The notes: generated by a model not told the origin, from the letters alone. A stretch of 64,000 bases of DNA from SKLM01 sp964514285 (GCA_964514285.1 CAZEQC010000005.1:34681-98680), one strand, 5' to 3'; positions 1 to 8,212 are shown, counted from the first letter of the stretch. Program-made: numbers and translations.

Positions 1-134
1 ATCGTTGCTGTGACCAGCAACTTGGTGTCGCCAGACTGTATGGTTAGTGCACCGCCTGCCTGTGGAGCGAGCTTCCCCGTCTCAAACGTAAGGGTCTGCT
101 CTCCCAGTGTTGCGGTGAACAAATGACTATTCAC
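1..134 (-). CDS. pnp: Polyribonucleotide nucleotidyltransferase, N-terminal fragment
   Basis: Only the first 44 codons lie in the window; the gene runs off the left edge. The reading starts at GTG (132-134) behind a strong GGAGGT (140-145, 5-nt spacing). The translated start contains LTFETGKLAPQAGG and SGDTKLLVTAT, which match the N-terminal first RNase PH domain of PNPase. This 3'-5' phosphorolytic exoribonuclease acts in RNA decay. It lies downstream of rpsO on the same strand, the order seen in many bacteria, and a large hairpin precedes it. The catalytic part is outside the window, so only identity is claimed. Confidence 0.9.
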   Translation of the reverse strand, partial: MNSHLFTATLGEQTLTFETGKLAPQAGGALTIQSGDTKLLVTAT

Positions 135-156
135 TTTGTACCTCCATGTCTACGAC

Positions 157-243
157 CGAACACAGAGATACAGGGACTGGGGGGTGCGTCGTAGTCCAAC
201 CCCAAAGCTACGCGTCACCCCCCAATTCCTGGCCCTGTGTTCG
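157..243 (-). promoter_or_regulatory. Long stem-loop in the pnp leader (RNase III-type candidate)
   Basis: Perfect 9-bp outer arms CGAACACAG (157-165) and CTGTGTTCG (235-243) enclose a second stem. In that stem GGGGGGTG plus CGTAG (179-194) pairs with CTACG plus CACCCCCC (208-223) across a 3-nt internal loop. It sits between rpsO and the pnp start and would be transcribed on the minus strand. There is no U-run after it, so it is not a simple terminator. In E. coli the same place holds an RNase III-cleaved stem that mediates PNPase autoregulation; that role here is inference. Confidence 0.7.
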
Positions 244-262
244 ATCTCAATTGTCATACGAC

Positions 263-305
263 CAAACGAGCAGCTGCCTGAACCAGGTTCAGAACCACTC
301 GTTTG
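263..305 (-). promoter_or_regulatory. Second hairpin just after rpsO
   Basis: CAAACGAG (263-270) pairs with CTCGTTTG (298-305), enclosing a smaller CTGAA/TTCAG stem. It begins 31 nt after the rpsO stop in the direction of transcription. No U-tract follows, so a 3'-end stabiliser or processing signal is more likely than a terminator. Confidence 0.5.
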
Positions 306-335
306 ACTCACGTTTTGTTACTCAGGTAAGGTCGT

Positions 336-608
336 CTAGCGACGCAATTCTAGTCGCTTGATGATCTCCTTATAGCGATCAGGTGCTTTGCGACTGAGGT
401 AGTTGAGATGTCGCCGCCGCTGGCCCACCATTTTGATCAACCCTCGGCGGGAGTGTTCGTCGTGCTTGTGTTCCTTCAAATGGTCCGTCAACTGGCTGAT
501 ACGGGTTGTTAGCAACGCGACCTGAACCTCTGGGGAGCCCGTGTCGTTCTCTGTACGACCGTACTCCTCAATGATCGCTTGTTTTTCGCTCTTGCTTAGC
601 GACACCAC
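336..608 (-). CDS. rpsO: 30S ribosomal protein S15
   Basis: A 90-aa protein of the usual S15 length. Recognisable parts are TGSPEVQVALLT, the helix LTDHLKEHKHDEHSRRGL and the C-terminal RRRHLNYLSRKAPDRY. It binds the central domain of 16S rRNA early in 30S assembly. GTG at 606-608 is the start, with AGGAGG just upstream; the next GTG codon follows directly and would remove one residue. A promoter TTGCAC-17-TAGAAT (674-646) lies upstream on the same strand, and pnp follows downstream. Confidence 0.97.
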   Translation of the reverse strand: MVSLSKSEKQAIIEEYGRTENDTGSPEVQVALLTTRISQLTDHLKEHKHDEHSRRGLIKMVGQRRRHLNYLSRKAPDRYKEIIKRLELRR

Positions 609-645
609 GTCCTCCTTAGACTAGCTTTACCCAAAAGACGACATG

Positions 646-674
646 ATTCTACCACGTTTCACCCCTCCGTGCAA
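646..674 (-). promoter_or_regulatory. rpsO promoter
   Basis: On the minus strand TTGCAC (674-669), 17-bp spacer, TAGAAT (651-646). It is back-to-back with the murJ promoter. The transcript would have a leader of about 30 nt before the rpsO start. Confidence 0.7.
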
Positions 675-706
675 GCTAGATGGCGGCGACCGATCCTGAC
701 AGTGGT

Positions 707-735
707 TTGTAGGGCTGGATGAATTGCGGTAGAAT
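707..735 (+). promoter_or_regulatory. murJ promoter
   Basis: TTGTAG (707-712), 17-bp spacer, TAGAAT (730-735), about 70 nt ahead of the murJ start codon. Confidence 0.65.
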
Positions 736-810
736 GGGTCTCTTGTCATGGCAATTCCGGGCTGTCGCGTCGCTTGATGGCCCGCGACGCTGGCACATGG
801 GAGGTAAGGC

Positions 811-2376
811 TTGACAAAGGTGGACAAGGCATCGTCGCGCCAAAGCATCAAGGTGGCCCAGGCGGCGGGCATCATCGCCGTGGGCAACGTGGTCAGCCGC
901 GTGTTGGGCCTGGTGCGCGAGATCGTCAAGGCCGACCTGTTTGGCGCGGGCGGCAACGTCAGCGCTCTGGACACGGCGATGGCGCTGCCCAAGATCATCT
1001 ACGCTCTGGTGATTGGGGGCATGATCAACTCCGCCTTGATTCCCGTCTTCTCCGACTACTCCATACCGGAACGACGCGACGAGCTTTGGCACCTGCTCAG
1101 CCTGTTGCTGGTGGCGGTCACCATCGTGGTCAGTGGTTTCGTCGTCGTAGGAGAGCTCCTGACGCCCCAGCTGGTCAGTCTCTCGGCGGGCGGCCTTCCT
1201 CTGGCCGATCAGCAGCTGGCGGTTCGCTTGCTGCGCGTGATGCTGCCCGGCGTGCTTTTCTTGAGCCTGGCCGGCATCCTTTCCGGCGCGCTCTATGCCC
1301 TGAGGCGCTTCACCCTCCCTGCTTTCACCGCCGTCGTCTTCAACGCGGCCATGGTCGTCCTGGCCGTCACCTTTGGCGAACGGTGGGGCGTATACAGCAT
1401 GGCTGTGGGGCTGGTGCTCGGCTCCTTCCTGCAGGTGGTCCTACAGTTGCCGGGTTTGCGGGATGCCCGTCTTCACGTCGGGCTGGGCCTTCATCATCCG
1501 GCGTTTCGCCGCATCGGGCGTCTCTATCTGCCCATCCTGGCCGGGCTGGCGGTGGACAAACTGGCGGAGCTGCTCAGCTATCGACTGGCGTCTCACACCG
1601 GCCCGGCGTCGCCATCCTGGATGACGTACTCCGCCACCATCATTCAATTCCCCCTTGGCCTGGTCGGCACGGCTATATCCATTGCTATTCTGCCTACCCT
1701 CTCTCGGCAGACCAACAAGGGGCAGCCGGAGCAGTTCAAGTCGACACTGGCTCAGGGCCTGCGGCTGGTCCTGGCTCTGACGGTGCCGGCGACGGTCGGC
1801 CTCTGGGTTCTATCGGTGCCCATCGTCAAGCTGGTCTTCGAGCACGGCGATTTCACCGCCGTGGATACCCTGGCGACAGTGGACGCGCTTCGCTTCCATC
1901 TCCTGGGACTCGTCTTCGCCGCGGTCGACCAGCCGCTCATTTTCTCCTTCTATGCCTGTCAGGATACCTGGACCCCCGCGCTGGTGGGGGTCATAACGGT
2001 GCTTCTCTACCTCGTCGCAGCTCTGGCTCCGACGCTGTTTGCCCCGCTGACGCTGAATGGCCTGATTCTTGCCAATTCGCTCAAGTGGGCCGCCCACGCC
2101 CTGTTGATGTTGTTCCTGCTGCGACGGAGGATGGGCGGTCTGGCTGGAGAGGGGCTCTGGCGGACCTTATTCACGGCTTTGCCGCTGTCTGCGGTGATGG
2201 GGCTGGCGGTTCATCTGGTCGTCATAGGGGTATCGCGGATTGCGCCAGCGGGCACGATGGGGGAGATCCTCATCGTGGGGGCCTCCGGGTTGGTCGGGAT
2301 CGGGGTCTATGGATCTTTGGCCCTCCTGATCGATATGGAGGAGGTTCAACTGCTGCGCCGCATTGTCTTGGGCTGA
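811..2376 (+). CDS. murJ: Lipid II flippase MurJ (MviN family)
   Basis: A 521-aa polytopic membrane protein of the MOP superfamily; the length fits the family. The N-terminus has a Lys/Arg-rich stretch then AAGIIAVGNVVSRVLGLVRE, the typical MurJ first helix with its cytoplasmic Arg residues. About 13-14 hydrophobic segments follow. MurJ moves lipid II, the peptidoglycan precursor, across the cytoplasmic membrane. The start is TTG 811 behind GGGAGGTAAGG, the only good ribosome-binding site nearby. It is a single gene with its own promoter. Confidence 0.92.
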   Translation: MTKVDKASSRQSIKVAQAAGIIAVGNVVSRVLGLVREIVKADLFGAGGNVSALDTAMALPKIIYALVIGGMINSALIPVFSDYSIPERRDELWHLLSLLLVAVTIVVSGFVVVGELLTPQLVSLSAGGLPLADQQLAVRLLRVMLPGVLFLSLAGILSGALYALRRFTLPAFTAVVFNAAMVVLAVTFGERWGVYSMAVGLVLGSFLQVVLQLPGLRDARLHVGLGLHHPAFRRIGRLYLPILAGLAVDKLAELLSYRLASHTGPASPSWMTYSATIIQFPLGLVGTAISIAILPTLSRQTNKGQPEQFKSTLAQGLRLVLALTVPATVGLWVLSVPIVKLVFEHGDFTAVDTLATVDALRFHLLGLVFAAVDQPLIFSFYACQDTWTPALVGVITVLLYLVAALAPTLFAPLTLNGLILANSLKWAAHALLMLFLLRRRMGGLAGEGLWRTLFTALPLSAVMGLAVHLVVIGVSRIAPAGTMGEILIVGASGLVGIGVYGSLALLIDMEEVQLLRRIVLG

Positions 2377-2484
2377 CTGTTCGTCTCTTTGGATCCTTTG
2401 GCCCGTTCTCCTGGTGTGGCTCCCGCCGGGTGTCTGGAGACGGTCGAGGAAGAGGTAGAAAAGCGGACGGCACCACTATGGCAT

Positions 2485-2513
2485 TTGACCCCCTGTTCAT
2501 CTGGTGCTACAAT
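2485..2513 (+). promoter_or_regulatory. Promoter of the aminotransferase leader
   Basis: TTGACC (2485-2490), 17-bp spacer, TACAAT (2508-2513), a near-consensus housekeeping promoter. It starts a transcript roughly 370 nt upstream of the next gene. Confidence 0.75.
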
Positions 2514-2519
2514 TGACTC

Positions 2520-2760
2520 GATCATGAGGCTGAATGCGTCCCTAGCTGGCAGCCATCTTCACCCTGGATTTCGACATCACCTTGAGCATCCTCAACGGTC
2601 GATTGGAAGGGGAAACTCGTCTATGCCAACTGGCTGGCACGACGTCGAGATCCGGCTGTTTCTGGTCGAACGGAGGTCTCGTGATTAGGAGAGCGCTTGC
2701 AGGTGGCGTCACGATGGCATGGGCCCATATCGAGCATACCTCGAGTGGGCCTTTTTCTTT
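2520..2760 (+). ncRNA. Structured leader or small RNA ending in a terminator
   Basis: The 514-bp gap between murJ and the aminotransferase has no convincing ORF. From the promoter to the terminator at 2722-2756 it would give an RNA of about 240 nt. Small hairpins are visible (TTGAG/CTCAA at 2582-2594, TGCCA/TGGCA near 2622-2639). AGGTGGCGTCACG, just before the terminator, loosely resembles a T-box core, but I could not find the matching antiterminator strand or a Stem I. It is either an attenuator leader of the aminotransferase or an independent sRNA. Confidence 0.4.
2722..2756 (+). terminator. Intrinsic terminator or attenuator
   Basis: GGCCCA plus TCGAG pairs with CTCGA plus TGGGCC (2722-2751, one small bulge), followed by TTTTT and then CTTT. 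It lies upstream of the aminotransferase and downstream of the promoter at 2485, so it is placed to attenuate that gene. Confidence 0.65.
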
Positions 2761-2890
2761 GCCTCCGGAGTCTGGGCAGGATCTCTCGATAGGCTTCGGT
2801 GACGGTGGCGCCATGGAGGTCCTTCGCCGGGTGCGCAGCGTACGCGGCGACAGGATTTTCGGTTTCTAGACTACTCAATGGAGGTAGATG

Positions 2891-4138
2891 ATGGACCTGA
2901 ATGTTGACTTGGATCGCGACATACCGGTTTTGGACTGGGAGCCTTACCTGGCCTCGCGTACGGAGGGCATGAAAAGCTCCGCTATCCGTGAGCTTCTCAA
3001 GCTGACGCAGAAGCCGGATATCATCTCCTTCGCCGGGGGGCTGCCTGCTCCAGACTTCTTTCCTCTCCGAGAGGTCGAGGAGGCTTGTCGCTACATCGTC
3101 GAGGAAGACGGCGCTCAGGCCTTGCAGTACAGCGCGACGGAGGGTTATCCTCCTCTCAAGGAGTACCTGTCCAATTCGATGCACAGATATGGGGTTCCAG
3201 CCACGCAGAAGAACGTCCTGTTGACCAACGGCTCTCAGCAGGCGTTGGATCTGATTGGGAAGATATTCCTCGATCCGGGCGACTATGTGATTACCGGGCG
3301 CCCCACGTATCTGGGTGCCATTCAGGCTTGGAATGCGTACCAGGCCCGCTATCATACCGTGAGACTTGATGACGATGGGATGGTCGTGGAAGAGATCGAG
3401 CACGCCTACGAGAAAGCCGTCGCCGATTCTGGCAGGCCTCCAAGCTTCATCTACGTGTTGCCCAATTTCCACAACCCGGCGGGCACGACGCTTTCCCAGG
3501 AACGTCGTGAACAGCTGGCTGAGGTCGCCACACGACTGGATCTGCCGGTGGTCGAGGATGATCCCTATGGTCAGCTGCGATACGAGGGTGAGGATCTTCC
3601 TCCGATCTGCACGTGCATTCCTGAGCGCACCATCTATCTGGGGACGTTCTCCAAGACGTTGGCCCCTGGTCTGCGGCTTGGTTGGATCGTCTGTCCAGAG
3701 GTGTTGATGAATCGGTTTGTCCAGGCCAAACAGGGGGCCGATCTACATACGGGGACGTTCAACCAGTACGTGGCCAATGACATTTGTCAGCGCGGTTTTC
3801 TGAGGCAGCACGTTAAGAAGCTGCGTGGGGTCTACAGGGAGCGTCGCGATACGATGCTCGATGCCTTGGTTGAATTCTGGCCTGACGCGTGCAGCTGGAC
3901 GCATCCTGAGGGAGGGCTGTTCCTCTGGGCTCAGGTGCCGAAGGGGATCGACACAACGGAGTTTCTCAAGCAGGCCCTGGAGGAGAACGTGGCGTACGTT
4001 CCCGGCGTCAACTTCTATCCCAATGAGGATGGTGGTTTCAACGCGATGCGGCTGAACTTCTCTTATTCCGCGCCCGATACGATCGTGGAGGGCATCCGGC
4101 GCCTGGGGGTGGCGCTGAAGAAAGCTCTGGTCACCTGA
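2891..4138 (+). CDS. PLP-dependent class I/II aminotransferase (LysN/2-aminoadipate-type)
   Basis: A 415-aa cytoplasmic fold-type I aminotransferase. Visible markers are ISFAGGLPAPDFFP near the N-terminus, LQYSATEGYPPLKEYL, LLTNGSQQALDL (cofactor phosphate region), PNFHNPAGTTLS, DDPYGQLRYEG, and GTFSKTLAPGLRLGW, where the Lys in SKT should form the Schiff base. This pattern is that of the broad-specificity 2-aminoadipate / aromatic / branched-chain aminotransferases related to MocR C-termini; the substrate cannot be fixed from sequence. ATG 2891 is chosen over ATG 2888 because GGAGG (2880-2884) is better spaced. The long upstream leader suggests attenuation. Confidence 0.85.
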   Translation: MDLNVDLDRDIPVLDWEPYLASRTEGMKSSAIRELLKLTQKPDIISFAGGLPAPDFFPLREVEEACRYIVEEDGAQALQYSATEGYPPLKEYLSNSMHRYGVPATQKNVLLTNGSQQALDLIGKIFLDPGDYVITGRPTYLGAIQAWNAYQARYHTVRLDDDGMVVEEIEHAYEKAVADSGRPPSFIYVLPNFHNPAGTTLSQERREQLAEVATRLDLPVVEDDPYGQLRYEGEDLPPICTCIPERTIYLGTFSKTLAPGLRLGWIVCPEVLMNRFVQAKQGADLHTGTFNQYVANDICQRGFLRQHVKKLRGVYRERRDTMLDALVEFWPDACSWTHPEGGLFLWAQVPKGIDTTEFLKQALEENVAYVPGVNFYPNEDGGFNAMRLNFSYSAPDTIVEGIRRLGVALKKALVT

Positions 4139-4159
4139 TCGAGGGAGCGGGTTAGACTG

Positions 4160-4199
4160 CAGGGGCAGGAGGCCTTGGAATCGTGGTTTCCTGCTCCTG
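4160..4199. terminator. Hairpin between convergent genes
   Basis: CAGGGGCAGGA (4160-4170) pairs with TCCTGCTCCTG (4189-4199) with one G-T pair. Only TTT follows on the plus strand, so as a terminator it is weak. It sits exactly between the aminotransferase and the convergent DNPH1-like gene. Confidence 0.45.
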
Positions 4200-4201
4200 T
4201 T

Positions 4202-4633
4202 TCAGGTCGAGCTGTCTCTCTGCCCGGTATGCTCTCGAAAGAAGGTTTCCAGGATCGCCTCGACCTGACGGGGTTGCTGGTAGGTCTCACAGTGGATCGA
4301 GGAGTTGCCGGCGAGAAGGGCTGAGAGGCGGCGCGCAGCTTGAGGGCGATGGAGACAGAGAATGGGTTTCCCCAGCGTTTCTGCTCGAGCGATCTCGTAA
4401 CCCACCCCGTGGCTGGGCACTGTGACCTCGGCGACGACCACGTCCGCCTCCGTGAGCCATCTCATATCGCGCTCGTAGATCACCCTATCGGAGAGAGGGT
4501 CTTCTTTGAGATCGGGTTTCCCAACGTGCTCGGTCAAGATCTCTCCGTATCTATTCATCAGGTCAATGATCTGAGCGTAGACTGGTGCATCTTCTCGTCC
4601 CCCGCGGATTGATCCGGCGAAATAGATCTTCAT
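4202..4633 (-). CDS. 2'-deoxynucleoside 5'-phosphate N-hydrolase-like protein (DNPH1/RCL family)
   Basis: A 143-aa protein of the nucleoside 2-deoxyribosyltransferase superfamily. The N-terminal IYFAGSIRGGRE motif and VTVPSHGVGYEIARA are hallmarks of DNPH1/RCL, which hydrolyses the N-glycosidic bond of deoxynucleoside 5'-monophosphates. The likely catalytic residues are Asp56 (ERDMRWL) and Glu80 (GVGYE). It would act in nucleotide-pool cleaning. ATG 4633 has AGGAG about 7 nt upstream. It is a single gene with its own promoter, convergent with the aminotransferase. Confidence 0.8.
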   Translation of the reverse strand: MKIYFAGSIRGGREDAPVYAQIIDLMNRYGEILTEHVGKPDLKEDPLSDRVIYERDMRWLTEADVVVAEVTVPSHGVGYEIARAETLGKPILCLHRPQAARRLSALLAGNSSIHCETYQQPRQVEAILETFFREHTGQRDSST

Positions 4634-4678
4634 CGAGGTCTCCTCTTGGTGTGTAACTGGCGGATACCGATTGTGAGG

Positions 4679-4707
4679 ATAGTACAGTGATGCCCCTCCA
4701 TCGTCAA
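4679..4707 (-). promoter_or_regulatory. Promoter of the DNPH1-like gene
   Basis: Minus strand TTGACG (4707-4702), 17-bp spacer, TACTAT (4684-4679). Confidence 0.65.
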
Positions 4708-4748
4708 GAGCGCGCTGGATCTGTTCAGGGTCTCAGCTCTGAACGCGC

Positions 4749-4777
4749 TTGCTCTGACTACAGGGTGATAGTATACT
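4749..4777 (+). promoter_or_regulatory. Promoter of the STAND/SARP regulator
   Basis: TTGCTC (4749-4754), 17-bp spacer, TATACT (4772-4777). Two copies of GATCAGA (4784-4790 and 4798-4804) lie just downstream and could be an operator. Confidence 0.65.
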
Positions 4778-4826
4778 TGCTGTGATCAGAATAAGACGAT
4801 CAGAGCCAGCCCTAAAGCACTGAGCA

Positions 4827-7800
4827 TTGAGCGACCTAGGTCCTACTCTCATCCGGTCTAAGCTGCAAGTACCAACCCCTTCCGGGCTTCTTCACCGCCC
4901 AGGGTTGTGTGACCTTATCGAACAAGGTCTCGAGCGCAAGCTGACGCTCATCTCTGCCCCGGCCGGATACGGCAAGACCTCCGCTCTGGTCGATTTCGCT
5001 CAGCATACGTCCGTTCCCGTTTGTTGGTACACGGTTGATGAGCGGGATCGAGACGTTGATCTCTTCATCCGCTACATCATCGGCGCTATCCAGGAACAGT
5101 TCCCCGATTCCGGTGAGCGCGCACGGGAAGCAGTGGTATCTCGAGGCAGTAAGCTGTTCCGCGAACCCACTGCCGTCATCGCGGATCTGGTGAATGAGAT
5201 GCTTGACCTCGGCACCGATTTCGCCCTGGTGATCGACAACTTCGAGCCGGTAGAAGGGGCGCTCGGCATCCGGGAGTTCATCCATCGGCTGATTGAAGTC
5301 CTTCCCTCCAACTGCCATCTGATGATGGGCAGCCGGGTCTTGCCCAACGTGCCCGTAACGCAGTTGGTTGCCAAGCGTCAGCTTGTCGGCCTCACCGAGC
5401 AGCATCTCCGCTTTGGGCCCGATGAGATCCGCAAACTCCTTCACCGGTCGGGGATTGATGTATCCGAGACGAAGGCGAAAGCTATCGCGACCGGCGCAGA
5501 GGGGTGGATCACGGGCGTGTTGCTGGTCTTAGATTTGCTGCGCGAGGATGCGGAGCCCGCGCTCCTTGACGCTCAAAAGGCAACGTCCCAGACGTACGAG
5601 TACCTCGCTCTAGAGGTGCTGGAGCGACAGCCGCGGGACCTGCGACGGTTCCTGCGCAAATCATCGGTGCTGCGCGAGATGTCGGCACGGCTCTGCCGCG
5701 ACGTCTTGGGGATAGCTGGGGCGCGTTTTCTCTTCCCGGAGGTCGAGCGGCGCAATCTGTTCTTGACCCGGTTTGGGGACGAGAGCGGGGCAACCTATCG
5801 TTACCATCATCTATTCCGTAACTTCCTACAGAGACGGCTGTGCCAGCGAGACGAGGCCCTTTACGTCGACCTCCACCGACGTGCAGGCCTGTGGTTCGAG
5901 CGGGAGTATCACGTGGAGGAGGCGGTCTACCATTACTTGGCTGCTGAGGCCTATCCAGAAGCGACGGAACTGATGGAGCGGGTGGCGATGGAGTGGTTCA
6001 CCCGAGGCCGTGTTGAGACGCTGATCGGTTGGGCGGAAGCACTTCCCGACGAGGTCCGAAGCCGGGCTCCTCGGCTCTTTCTTTATCAGAGCCGTGTTCT
6101 GACCGACCGTTACGACTATGAGGGAGCGCGCGAAGCCTTGGATCTTGCAGAGACTGGTTTCAGGTCTCAAGGGGATGCGCTTGTTCTGGCGAAGGTACAT
6201 ATCCAGCGGGCCACGTTGGCCTTGTTTGAGAGCCGCTTTCGGGATGCCGTTGCAGAAGCTCAGCTGGCTCTTGGGATGCTTCCTCCCACTGCGACGGCAG
6301 AGCGCGCTGATGCCAAGCGACATATTGGAAAGGCTTACGTTCGACTCGGACGTGTTGATGAGGGCGTTGCCGAGCTGAAGGAAGCTCTCGGGTTGTTCCG
6401 GCAAACGGAAGGCCCGTATGACGTGCTCAATCTTCTGCAGGATTTGACGCATGCTTACGCATCTCATGGTCATCTCGACGAAGCAGCGGCTTGTCTCGGC
6501 GAGGCGCTGCCCCTAGCGCGACAGCTAGGTTCAGCAAGTCAGTTGGCCAGTGTGCTCAACAATCTTGGATGGATCCGTGAGGTACGGGGCGACTATCGAG
6601 AGTCTCTGAAGCTGTACGAGGAGGGGGTGGCAGCGGCACAACGCGGGCGCGATCCCCGCAGCCAAGCCAACATCGCCGAGGGGCTAGCTACGCTCTATCG
6701 CAACATCGGGGACTATCGACAGGCTGAACTCCTTTATGACGTAGCTTGGCGGATCGCGCGTGAGAGCAGGCCGGCCCTGGCCATCCTGATTGTCACTGCG
6801 CGGGCTGATATGTACCGTTGGCAGGGAGATCACGCCCGAGCACTTGCTCTGTTGGAGCAGGCCCACGAGCTAGCTGAAGACCATGCTTTGCATGTGGAGA
6901 GGCAGGGGGGCGTGCGTCTGACCAAGGGCATTGCCTTGGCCGAAAGCGGAGATTTGGCTGAGGGCATCCAGCTCTTGTCTCGTAGTCTATCCTTCTTTGA
7001 GGAGCAGGGGGCGCAACGGGACTTGGCCCGTGGGTTCTTTCTACGGGCCAAGGCTTACCTGCTGGGCGGCCAGGAGGGTCAGGCGGTTGAGGACTTGGGC
7101 CGCGCGATGGAGTTGGCCCAGGCCATGGACACTGATCAATTCGCCGTCGTCGAGGGGCAGCACGTCGTTGAGCTCCTCCAACTCGGCGTTGCCGAAGGCA
7201 TCAGTTTGTGCCGCGGTACCCTGGAGAGAGTGAAGGAATTGAGCGAGCTCAGGCAGGAGCTGGTGCGAGGAGGCGGAGAGAGAGGGGAGGCGACGGAGGT
7301 TCATCTTGAGATCTACGCCCTCGGCGAGGGGCGAGTGGAGCGCGATGGGCGGCCAGTCTCGTCGTCGGAGTGGCGGGCCGCGATGGCCAGAGAGCTCTTC
7401 TTCTACATCCTCCTCAACGGACCTGTGGAGCGCGACGTCGTTGGCGCAGTCTTCTGGCCCGATCTACCCACCGATAGGATGACCAGCAACTTCCACAGCA
7501 CCCTCTATCGTGTGCGTCAGGCTGTGGGCAGCGACGCTGTGGTGGTGAAGGGTGGCAAGTACACGTTGGGTGTGGACTACTGGTTTGACGTCGAAGCGTT
7601 TGAGGCCCTGGTCCAGCGCGCGCGTCTCCTACCGCCCCGCGACTGGCAGGCGCGGGAGCTTTGGAAGCGAGCTGTGGAGCTTTACCACGGGAGTTTCCTG
7701 CCCGAGGTCGATCGGGCTTGGTGTGTGGCCAAACGAGAGGAGCTCTGCCAGACGTACGTTGAGGCGTTGATTGAATTGGCGCGGTGCTGTGAGGTCCGTG

Positions 7801-8030
7801 GGGCCTTCGAGGAGGCTATCAGCTGGTATCGTCAGGCGCTCGATCGGGATGAGCTTCGGGAGGACATCCATCGGAGCATCATGCGGGCGTATGCCGAGGT
7901 TGGTCGGCGATCCGACGCCTTGGCCCAATATGATCTCTGCCGGAAGATACTGAGACAGGAACTGGGTGTCGAGCCCTCACGGAAGACTCAGAGGTTGTGC
8001 GAGGAAGTTGCCAGCGGGATGGCCGACTGA
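4827..8030 (+). CDS. Large STAND ATPase/TPR transcriptional regulator with C-terminal SARP (winged-helix plus BTAD) module
   Basis: A 1067-aa protein. Residues 8-60 have the MalT-like entry (LIRSKLQVPTP, then Walker A SAPAGYGKTS at 43-52); FALVIDNFEP is a Walker B candidate. A long TPR array fills roughly 380-790 (for example LNNLGWIREVRGDYRESLKLY). From about 828 the order is an OmpR-type winged helix and a bacterial transcriptional activator domain ending QYDLCRKILRQELGVEPS, the SARP signature. So it resembles MalT with the DNA-binding end replaced by a SARP module. Such proteins usually sense a ligand through the TPR part and activate a neighbouring promoter. TTG 4827 has no clear ribosome-binding site, but the MalT-like entry begins right after it. 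A perfect terminator follows, then a promoter with SARP-style repeats. Confidence 0.88.
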   Translation: MSDLGPTLIRSKLQVPTPSGLLHRPGLCDLIEQGLERKLTLISAPAGYGKTSALVDFAQHTSVPVCWYTVDERDRDVDLFIRYIIGAIQEQFPDSGERAREAVVSRGSKLFREPTAVIADLVNEMLDLGTDFALVIDNFEPVEGALGIREFIHRLIEVLPSNCHLMMGSRVLPNVPVTQLVAKRQLVGLTEQHLRFGPDEIRKLLHRSGIDVSETKAKAIATGAEGWITGVLLVLDLLREDAEPALLDAQKATSQTYEYLALEVLERQPRDLRRFLRKSSVLREMSARLCRDVLGIAGARFLFPEVERRNLFLTRFGDESGATYRYHHLFRNFLQRRLCQRDEALYVDLHRRAGLWFEREYHVEEAVYHYLAAEAYPEATELMERVAMEWFTRGRVETLIGWAEALPDEVRSRAPRLFLYQSRVLTDRYDYEGAREALDLAETGFRSQGDALVLAKVHIQRATLALFESRFRDAVAEAQLALGMLPPTATAERADAKRHIGKAYVRLGRVDEGVAELKEALGLFRQTEGPYDVLNLLQDLTHAYASHGHLDEAAACLGEALPLARQLGSASQLASVLNNLGWIREVRGDYRESLKLYEEGVAAAQRGRDPRSQANIAEGLATLYRNIGDYRQAELLYDVAWRIARESRPALAILIVTARADMYRWQGDHARALALLEQAHELAEDHALHVERQGGVRLTKGIALAESGDLAEGIQLLSRSLSFFEEQGAQRDLARGFFLRAKAYLLGGQEGQAVEDLGRAMELAQAMDTDQFAVVEGQHVVELLQLGVAEGISLCRGTLERVKELSELRQELVRGGGERGEATEVHLEIYALGEGRVERDGRPVSSSEWRAAMARELFFYILLNGPVERDVVGAVFWPDLPTDRMTSNFHSTLYRVRQAVGSDAVVVKGGKYTLGVDYWFDVEAFEALVQRARLLPPRDWQARELWKRAVELYHGSFLPEVDRAWCVAKREELCQTYVEALIELARCCEVRGAFEEAISWYRQALDRDELREDIHRSIMRAYAEVGRRSDALAQYDLCRKILRQELGVEPSRKTQRLCEEVASGMAD

Positions 8031-8073
8031 ACGCTGCGGCTATACGTCGACTTCGGTAGGACGCTTCACCAAG

Positions 8074-8097
8074 AACTGCCTTCGGGCAGTTTTTTTT
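8074..8097 (+). terminator. Intrinsic terminator after the STAND/SARP regulator
   Basis: AACTGCC (8074-8080), loop TTCG, GGCAGTT (8085-8091), then a run of T to 8097. It is a textbook terminator with a UUCG tetraloop and separates the regulator from the peptide operon. Confidence 0.93.
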
Positions 8098-8175
8098 GTC
8101 TCTCAATCGTGATCGGTCGCCATGCTGTGATGTTCCCTCAATGTCGCCCCTCGATGGGATGCCACGTTGTGAGTG

Positions 8176-8212
8176 TTTGTTTAGAGTTTTGTTTAGAGGC
8201 TCATGGTATCAT
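8176..8212 (+). promoter_or_regulatory. Direct-repeat operator plus -10 box of the secreted-peptide operon (SARP-type promoter)
   Basis: Two copies of TTTGTTTAGAG (8176-8186 and 8188-8198) lie with a 12-bp period. The second copy ends exactly 8 bp before a -10 candidate TATCAT (8207-8212), and no good -35 box is visible. Known SARP activators bind direct repeats whose last copy lies 8 bp from the -10, in place of a -35. The adjacent gene codes for a SARP-domain regulator, so it is the obvious candidate activator; binding itself is inference. Confidence 0.6.

Noticed and set aside
774..2516. 580-codon plus-strand frame overlapping murJ
   Set aside because: The murJ frame matches MurJ along its whole length; the other frame is Arg/Gly/Pro-rich and featureless.
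2690..2756. T-box riboswitch call
   Set aside because: Only the AGGTGGCGTCACG stretch is similar. The complementary antiterminator strand and Stem I landmarks were not found, so it is kept as an unresolved leader.
2621..3472. 283-codon minus-strand frame overlapping the aminotransferase
   Set aside because: It lies antisense to conserved aminotransferase motifs and has no motif of its own.
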